DNA from: Primulina eburnea
Lineage: Eukaryota > Streptophyta > Magnoliopsida > Lamiales > Gesneriaceae
Reading direction: 5' to 3'
NCBI RefSeq assembly: GCF_022965805.1
Contig: NC_133104.1
Location: forward strand, 22,405,308-22,469,307
Length of the DNA stretch: 64,000 nucleotides
The position numbers and the translations under genes are program-made. Each line of letters begins with the position of its first letter. Position 1 is the stretch's first letter. Shown in pieces: positions 58,054 to 64,000 of the stretch. Below the pieces are notes generated by a model that saw nothing but the letters and a program-made list of their open reading frames with translations, ran no database searches and was not told the origin of the DNA.

Positions 58054-58256
58054 TTCGGAAGCACCGAAGAGTTCGGACGATCCGAAGTGTAGTTCGGTGA
58101 ATCCGATCATAGGTGTCAAGTGTTGATCGACACGTCATTTTCCATGCATGTTCGGACGGTCCGAAGTGTATGATCGGAGGATCCGATCATGAGCTGTCAA
58201 GAGCCAATGGACACGTAGCGTTCGGACGTTCCGGAGTGTTGTTCGGAGGATCCGAA
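58054..58256 (+). repeat. TTCGGA-NNN-TCCGAA array, Gy5 5' LTR
   Basis: Motifs start at 58054, 58072, 58093, 58151, 58173, 58221 and 58242, with a weaker one near 58034. Doublets are 21-22 bp apart (58072/58093, 58151/58173, 58221/58242). ATCGGA-GGA-TCCGAT at 58173 has both arms changed together. The 3' LTR repeats the array from about 63577. Confidence 0.9.
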
Positions 58257-58263
58257 CATGGCC

Positions 58264-58271
58264 TATAAATA
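58264..58271 (+). promoter_or_regulatory. TATA box of Gy5 5' LTR
   Basis: TATAAATA eight bases after the last motif, followed by a leader with CT-rich stretches. The best TATA box in the window; the 3' LTR copy is at 63807-63814. Confidence 0.8.
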
Positions 58272-59311
58272 GTGCTCGGATTTCCTCATTTTGACTTGCC
58301 AATTTCTTGAGTTTTCTCTCATTTTGGAGAGTTTGGAAGGTTTCTAGGGTTAGTTGTTGGTCGAGCGATAGCTAAGAACTGCCAGGAGTAGTAGCGTAGC
58401 GGCGCCTGAGTTTCAAGGCAATCGACATCAAAGGGCTGTCGACGGACGAAGGCTTGTGCTAGACCTGATTAGCGGTGTTGCGTAAGGCTAGGCTTGCTGT
58501 GATAGAGGTACGAAAGTACTATCCGAGATATCCTGGTTGAGTATACATTCATATATGTGTTGCATGAGTATTTGCTGCATTGTTATATGTCATATGATGC
58601 ATGCTATTATGTCACGAGTTATGATGCATATTGCATATCATGTTGAGCCGTATCTCCTTCGAGATAGCCTTTACTGTTGAGCTGTATCTCTTTCGAGATA
58701 AGCTATATCTTGGGGCCGCTCAGCCCTGTCTTGTGGACGCATGGACACCGAGAGTACACAGTGGCCGACGGGTCGGGAGGGCTTCGGTGGTCCGGGACAT
58801 TTTAGGTCCACGTCTGTCTTGTAGTGGATGCAGTGACCCAGAGGTTGGACCGCGCGGCACTATCCACTTGGCGCCTCTAGACTGAGCATTTTGAGATCCT
58901 TTGTGATTCCTGTTTCTTGACTACCCTGGTATCATATCATAGCATGTGCATTTCATATAGGTTTGTATACTCATACTTTAGTACTGGGCGTTCTTATCGC
59001 TCACGTCCTCGGTTTTGTTTATTCTTGGACACCCCATTCCCACGGGGCAGGCCTCAGGTTGGATGGCTCAGGAGGAGCAGGAGGAGGACGTTGAGTAGCT
59101 GGTTGGTTTAGTTTTCAGTGTTTTCCATTTGATTCGATATGGTTGTACTGGATATTTCATTTTGAGTTAGTCTAGACTTCGATTTCGATTGGGTTGTATA
59201 ACTATTGTTGTTGGCCATATTTCCGCTGTTATCTCTGATTATAATTAATTAGGTTAATTGCATGCTTAGTTTTTGATTAGTAGGTGATTCTGGAACGGGT
59301 CACTACATTTA

Positions 59312-59323
59312 TGGTATCAGAGC
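59312..59323 (+). other. Gy5 primer-binding site
   Basis: TGGTATCAGAGC four bases after the LTR end. Confidence 0.93.
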
Positions 59324-59405
59324 ATGCGTATGATTTTGGGATATAGATTCTGTTTTGGGATTTCCGTTGACCATTTTACCATTTTCCCTATTCTATCTTG
59401 TAGCG

Positions 59406-62400
59406 ATGGCTGACCATTTTGATGACGGGAGTAGTCAGGGGAGTGTAGGTCGATGGGGTGATCAGGACGATCGTAGGCGTTACCGTGAACATCGTCATCG
59501 TCGGGACGGTCCTAGGCGTTTTGATTTGCATCGTTTTATTCAGATGGGGCCTAAGCCTTTAGTTGGTGGTGAGACTCCCGATGATGCTGAGGACTGGTTA
59601 GAGCGCATGGAGAGTTGTTTCCGTGCATTTCAGTGCACCGAGGAGCAGAAGATAGAGACCCTTAGCTTTCTTCTCGAGGGCCGTGCGCGCAAGTGGTGGC
59701 GATCGACTTCTGCGCCGATAGTCCAGTCCCAAGGTAGGGTGACTTGGGTCGATTTCCGTGCAGCTTTCATGCAGCTGTACTTTCCTCCAGCCCTTCGCCA
59801 AGCCAAGACTATTGAGCTCCTGAACCTTAAGCAGGGGAGTATGTCTGTTGATGAGTATCAGCAGAAATTCTTTGAGTTGTTACCCTTCGCTCCTCATATC
59901 AGTGGCAGTTCTGAGGCCAAGTATGATCATTTCCTTCAGGGCCTTAATCAGGAGATCTTTGATCGAGTCACTGTCTGTGATAATCCTACTTCTTATGATG
60001 GGTTAGTGAACCGGTGTCGCCAGGCAGAGATCAGTCTCCAGCGTGGTAGGGCTATTCTATCTTCTTCTAGACCTCCGAGTACTTTGAGGCCTCGATCTCA
60101 GTCATTCAAGAAATCTGGTTCATCTTCTTCTGGATCTGGATCTCGATCTAGTGGTGTTTTCCGCTTTGGTAAGAAGAAGGAGTCTTGTGCGCATTGTGGG
60201 AAGAACCATCCATCGGAGCAATGCCGAGTAGCCGCAGGAGCTTGTTATCAGTGCGGAGAGATGGGGCATATTAAGAAGAATTGTCCTCAGTTGCGAGGTG
60301 GAGCAGGATCCAGTTCTGGATCTCAGACGACTGTTCAGCAGAGGAGGCAGGGTCAGGCAGTGGGTAGTTCGAATCTTCGACCTCGTGCCCAGGGTCAAGT
60401 TTTTGCGCTGAACCAGGATCAGGCTGCAGATGAGACGGAGAGAGTCATAGCAGGTACTTTTCATTTATGCGGTATTCCTGCTTTTGTTCTTATTGATACA
60501 GGAGCCTCTCATTCCTTCATTTCTGCACGATTTGTTAAGCGTCATAGGTTACCCTATGTTTCTCTAGACGTCATTCTTTCTGTTTCTACCCCGATGGGTC
60601 ATTCGGTGTTAGCGAAGCGTCTAGTGATGGGTTGTCCCTTAGATTTTGAGGGTAACGAGTTGACTGCGAATCTTATGATCCTAGAGATGGAAGATTTTGA
60701 TTGTATCTTGGGTATAGACTTATTGACTACCTACCGAGCTACCGTGGATTGTTACCAGAAGCTTGTTCAGTTTCGTACGACTGAAAGCTCTAGTTGGTTT
60801 TTCTATGGTGAGGGAGCGCGACCTCCGATGCCAGTGGTATCTGCTCTGAAAGCCTGTCGTGCTTTAGAGTCGGGCGGGGAAGGTTACCTCATCTATGCGA
60901 TTGATTCATCCACAGGTAGTGTTGGTCTAGAGGATATTCCAGTAGTTTGTGAATTTCCTGATGTTTTCCCAGATGAGATTCCTGGTTTTCCTCCGGTTAG
61001 AGAGGTGGAATTTGGCATAGATTTAATGCCAGGGACTGCACCGATTTCTCGTGCCCCCTATCGTCTTGCTCCGTCAGAGATGAGAGAGCTGAAGAAGCAA
61101 TTGTATGCTAAGCTGAGTAAGTGCGAGTTCTGGATTGATCGTGTGGTATTCCTTGGTCATGTGATTTCCAAGGAAGGAGTTTCTGTGGATCCCAGCAAGA
61201 TTGAAGCAGTGCTGAATTGGTCACGTCCGACGACGGTGGCTGAGATCCGTAGTTTTCTAGGTCTGGCAGGGTATTATCGTCGCTTCATCGTGAATTTCTC
61301 TCAGATAGCCAGACCATTGACGCAACTTACTCGGAGGGATGTTCCATTTGAGTGGTCATCCGAGTGCGAAGATAGTTTCAGAGAGCTTCGTCGACTTCTG
61401 ACTTCCGCACCTGTTTTGGCGTTACCGTCAGGATCTGATGGTTTCAGTGTTTACACCGATGCCTCCACTCAAGGCTTAGGGTGTGTGTTGACGCAAAACG
61501 GTCATGTGATTGCTTATGCTTCCAGACAGCTGAAATCTCACGAGGAGAAGTATCCCACTCATGATCTGGAATTGGCAGCTATTGTGTTTGCGCTGAAGAT
61601 TTGGCGTCATTATTTGTACGGTGTTCAGTTTGAAATCTTTACTGATCTTAAGAGTCTGAAATATCTGTTCACTCAGGCTGAGTTGAACATGAGGCAACGT
61701 CGTTGGATGGATTTGCTGAAGGATTATGATTGCGAGATCAAGTACCATCCAGGTTCTGCGAATCTCACAGCTGATGCGCTTAGTCGCAAGGTGAGAGCCT
61801 CTGCACTTCAGATTTGTGCTATGACTAGTGCCATCCAGGATAGTTGCTCGTTGGGGTTTAACTTCAAGCATCGGAAAGGTAAGGAGAGCATTCGTGTTGC
61901 TACCATTTTATCTGAGCCCAATTTGTTCACTCGGATTCGAGAAGCTCAGATGTCTGATCTCAAGACTCAGAGATTAGCTCGGTTAGTTGGTGGTGATAGC
62001 AATTTCCATTATCAGTCCAATGGTCTTCTGTGCTTATCTAATCGGGTTGTAGTACCAGAGGATGACACTTTGAGGGACGAGATATTGTCTCAGGCGCATC
62101 GAAGCAAGTTAAGTGTTCATCCAGGAAGCAACAAGATGTATAGAGACTTGAGGATGCGGTTTTGGTGGAAAGGGATGAAGCGCAGCGTGTATCAGTTTGT
62201 CTCCAAGTGTCTAGTTTGCCAGCAGGTTAAGGCAGAGCACCGTCGACCGGGAGGATTGTTGTTGAACTTACCTATTCCAGAATGGAAGTGGGAGCATATT
62301 ACGATGGATTTCATTACTCACTTGCCATTATCTTCGAGGAACAGCGATGCTATCTGGGTAGTGGTGGATCGACTCACCAAGTCTGCTCATTTTCTGCGGT

Positions 62401-63341
62401 ATAATCGTGACTTCACTTTCGATCGTATGGCTCGATTGTACATTCAGGAGATTGTACGTTTGCATGGAGTGCCTGTCAGTATTGTTAGTGACAGAGATCC
62501 TCGTTTTACCTCACGGTTTTGGGGTAGTTTCCAGTCAGCTTTGGGTACTACACTGAGTCTGAGTACTGCTTATCATCCGGAGACTGACGGTCAATCAGAG
62601 AGGACTATCCGTACGCTTGAGGATATGTTGCGAGCCTGTGTTATGGATTTCGGACCCGCTTGGCAGGATCATTTGCCTTTGATTGAGTTCGCGTACAACA
62701 ACAGCTATCATCGTAGTATTGGTATGGCACCATTTGAGGCGTTGTACGGGCGACGTTGTCGTACTCCATTATTCTGGGATGAAGTCGGGGAACGACAGGT
62801 AGAGGGACCGGAGTTAGTCCAGCAGGCTATAGATAAGGTTGCAGTAATCAAGAAGCGGATTAAGACTGCTCAGGATCGACAGGCTAGTTATGCGAACACA
62901 AAGCGTCGACCTCTTCATTTTCAGCCAGGTGAGAAGGTGTTTCTCCGAGTTTCGCCTTTTCGCAGGATTTTGAGATTTGGTCTCAAGGGTAAGCTGTCTC
63001 CGAGATTTATTGGTCCATTCGAGATACTGGAATGTGTGGGAGATTTAGCTTACAGACTTGCGTTGCCGCCGTACCTATCAAGTATTCATGATGTGTTCCA
63101 CGTATCCTTGTTGAGACGTTATGTAGCAGATGAGTCGCACATCTTACATCCATCTGAAGTTCAACTTGATACGGATTTGTCTTACGTGGAGCGACCAGTT
63201 CAGATTCTAGATCGCAAAGATAAGGTGTTGCGGAATAAGATCATTCCTCTTGTCTTAGTGCAGTGGCAGCGTCGAGGCACTGAAGAAGCCACTTGGGAGT
63301 TAGAGAGTCGTATGCGTTCGGAGCATCCAGAGCTCTTTTGA
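59406..63341 (+). CDS. Gy5 gag-pol polyprotein, open but lacking the RT core
   Basis: ATG 59406 ([13 protein letters not shown]) is preferred to an upstream in-frame start at 59355, whose first residues are hydrophobic and unlike gag. About 1311 codons, no stop. Domains: gag capsid; CCHC-like [13 protein letters not shown] and [14 protein letters not shown] near residues 260-295; protease DTGASHSF near 361; RT N-terminal lead-in ([19 protein letters not shown]) to about 565; then a direct jump to the RT thumb region ([11 protein letters not shown]). The palm and fingers, about 180 residues including FIDD, are missing in frame. RNase H (YTDAST near 681), HHCC integrase (near 896), DDE core (MDFITH near 966, SDRDPRF near 1026), chromodomain-like tail. 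It could supply gag, protease and integrase but not reverse transcribe. Confidence 0.93.
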   Translation: MADHFDDGSSQGSVGRWGDQDDRRRYREHRHRRDGPRRFDLHRFIQMGPKPLVGGETPDDAEDWLERMESCFRAFQCTEEQKIETLSFLLEGRARKWWRSTSAPIVQSQGRVTWVDFRAAFMQLYFPPALRQAKTIELLNLKQGSMSVDEYQQKFFELLPFAPHISGSSEAKYDHFLQGLNQEIFDRVTVCDNPTSYDGLVNRCRQAEISLQRGRAILSSSRPPSTLRPRSQSFKKSGSSSSGSGSRSSGVFRFGKKKESCAHCGKNHPSEQCRVAAGACYQCGEMGHIKKNCPQLRGGAGSSSGSQTTVQQRRQGQAVGSSNLRPRAQGQVFALNQDQAADETERVIAGTFHLCGIPAFVLIDTGASHSFISARFVKRHRLPYVSLDVILSVSTPMGHSVLAKRLVMGCPLDFEGNELTANLMILEMEDFDCILGIDLLTTYRATVDCYQKLVQFRTTESSSWFFYGEGARPPMPVVSALKACRALESGGEGYLIYAIDSSTGSVGLEDIPVVCEFPDVFPDEIPGFPPVREVEFGIDLMPGTAPISRAPYRLAPSEMRELKKQLYAKLSKCEFWIDRVVFLGHVISKEGVSVDPSKIEAVLNWSRPTTVAEIRSFLGLAGYYRRFIVNFSQIARPLTQLTRRDVPFEWSSECEDSFRELRRLLTSAPVLALPSGSDGFSVYTDASTQGLGCVLTQNGHVIAYASRQLKSHEEKYPTHDLELAAIVFALKIWRHYLYGVQFEIFTDLKSLKYLFTQAELNMRQRRWMDLLKDYDCEIKYHPGSANLTADALSRKVRASALQICAMTSAIQDSCSLGFNFKHRKGKESIRVATILSEPNLFTRIREAQMSDLKTQRLARLVGGDSNFHYQSNGLLCLSNRVVVPEDDTLRDEILSQAHRSKLSVHPGSNKMYRDLRMRFWWKGMKRSVYQFVSKCLVCQQVKAEHRRPGGLLLNLPIPEWKWEHITMDFITHLPLSSRNSDAIWVVVDRLTKSAHFLRYNRDFTFDRMARLYIQEIVRLHGVPVSIVSDRDPRFTSRFWGSFQSALGTTLSLSTAYHPETDGQSERTIRTLEDMLRACVMDFGPAWQDHLPLIEFAYNNSYHRSIGMAPFEALYGRRCRTPLFWDEVGERQVEGPELVQQAIDKVAVIKKRIKTAQDRQASYANTKRRPLHFQPGEKVFLRVSPFRRILRFGLKGKLSPRFIGPFEILECVGDLAYRLALPPYLSSIHDVFHVSLLRRYVADESHILHPSEVQLDTDLSYVERPVQILDRKDKVLRNKIIPLVLVQWQRRGTEEATWELESRMRSEHPELF

Positions 63342-63456
63342 GTTGTGCTTTGTATAAGTTTGTGTTTTCAGTTGTAATCATAGTATCAGTTGTATTCAAC
63401 AACAATTGAGATGTATTAATGATGTTGTTATTTCGTTTTGTTCATTCTCTAAGCCT

Positions 63457-63491
63457 GATTTCGAGGACGAAATCTTTTAAGGGGGGGAGAA
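63457..63491 (+). promoter_or_regulatory. Gy5 pre-PPT hairpin and polypurine tract
   Basis: GATTTCG (63457-63463), loop AGGA, CGAAATC (63468-63474), then AAGGGGGGGAGAA (about 63479-63491) before the 3' LTR. Confidence 0.85.
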
Positions 63492-64000
63492 TGTAGTAGC
63501 CCGAATTCCAAATTGGGTAATTAACGGAGTAATGGTGATTAAGAAGGTTTAAGGTGTAATTTTGGCTATGGTCATGATCGGACGGACCGAAGAGGGTTCG
63601 GAAGCACCGAAGAGTTCGGACGATCCGAAGTGTAGTTCGGTGAATCCGATCATAGGTGTCAAGTGTTGATCGACACGTCATTTTCCATGCATGTTCGGAC
63701 GGTCCGAAGTGTATGATCGGAGGATCCGATCATGAGCTGTCAAGAGCCAATGGACACGTAGCGTTCGGACGTTCCGGAGTGTTGTTCGGAGGATCCGAAC
63801 ATGGCCTATAAATAGTGCTCGGATTTCCTCATTTTGACTTGCCAATTTCTTGAGTTTTCTCTCATTTTGGAGAGTTTGGAAGGTTTCTAGGGTTAGTTGT
63901 TGGTCGAGCGATAGCTAAGAACTGCCAGGAGTAGTAGCGTAGCGGCGCCTGAGTTTCAAGGCAATCGACATCAAAGGGCTGTCGACGGACGAAGGCTTGT
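63492..64000 (+). mobile_element. Gy5 3' LTR, first 509 bp
   Basis: TGTAGTAGCCCGAATTCC, matching the 5' LTR nearly base for base; includes the motif array (to about 63799) and TATA box (63807-63814). Cut by the window end. Confidence 0.93.

Larger units (their letters stand above)
57949..59307 (+). mobile_element. Gy5 5' LTR (1359 bp)
   Basis: TGTAGTAGCCCGAATTCC...GGGTCACTACA. U3 carries the TTCGGA-NNN-TCCGAA array, a TATA box at 58264-58271, then a leader. Frames of 60-84 codons downstream are not gene-like. Confidence 0.93.
57949..64000 (+). mobile_element. Gy5: Ty3/gypsy element, right end beyond the window
   Basis: 5' LTR 57949-59307, primer-binding site, gag-pol 59406-63341, pre-PPT hairpin, purine tract, 3' LTR from 63492. 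Only one substitution was noticed over the first ~100 bp of the two LTRs, so the insertion is recent. The left flank is ATTTC (57944-57948); the right TSD cannot be seen. Confidence 0.95.

Noticed and set aside
58631..59111. 84- and 64-codon frames in the Gy5 5' LTR
   Set aside because: They lie within LTR sequence downstream of the TATA box and show no domain or conserved motif.

Overview
The window is intergenic DNA of a flowering plant, probably a eudicot with a retrotransposon-rich genome. Every long open frame is a retroelement gag or pol. Primer-binding sites complementary to initiator tRNA-Met (TGGTATCAGAGC or a close variant) follow the LTRs. I found no host protein gene, rRNA or tRNA gene. 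The species cannot be named from the sequence.

The layout is a nest of LTR retrotransposons that can be taken apart exactly by target-site duplications (TSDs). Co1, an old minus-strand Ty1/copia element, survives as pieces at 5522-5774 and 57738-57948. Into its pol went Co2, a plus-strand copia element spanning 5775-57737 (TSD TCAGC). Its 5' LTR, long leader, and stop-ridden gag-pol occupy 5775-13503. Its 3' LTR was then hit four separate times: by Gy2 (Ty3/gypsy, 13992-22410, TSD AACAT), Gy3 (gypsy, 22799-38921, TSD TGATA), La1 (a non-coding LARD-like element, 39046-54590, TSD ATTGG) and a copia solo LTR, Co3 (55518-57586, TSD TAGGT). Gy3 itself carries Gy4, a minus-strand gypsy element (26840-34661, TSD TCTTC). 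When the five surviving pieces of the Co2 3' LTR are added they give 2058 bp, against 2062 bp for the intact 5' LTR. Gy5, a gypsy element, sits in Co1 from 57949 to beyond the right edge. The left end (1-5521) is older debris: part of a minus LTR, a gypsy pol fragment with its LTR (Gy1), a second divergent LTR half, a copia LTR scrap and a probable minus-strand solo LTR.

Coding state: Gy2, Gy3, Gy4, Gy1 and Co2 polyproteins are all broken. Gy5 has an uninterrupted gag-pol frame of about 1310 residues, but the core of its reverse transcriptase, including the catalytic aspartates, is missing in frame. La1 has no gag-pol at all and is arranged LTR-internal-LTR-internal-LTR; the middle LTR looks like a crossover product of the outer two.

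The most interesting signal is not in the proteins. Upstream of the TATA box, several LTR families carry arrays of short inverted-repeat motifs (ACCGC-ACCC-GCGGT; GCGC-ATAT-GCGC; TTCGGA-NNN-TCCGAA). Motif sequences differ between families, but they are set as doublets with starts 21-24 bp apart, and arm changes are often compensated. Other covarying stem-loops recur: one just upstream of the polypurine tract in all six gypsy-type elements whose 3' internal end is visible, four in the Co2 leader around a shared ATATTATT loop, and five in the La1 LTR around a shared AAATTATG loop. La1 also contains a minus-strand 51-codon hydrophobic ORF with its own TATA box, possibly a captured gene start.
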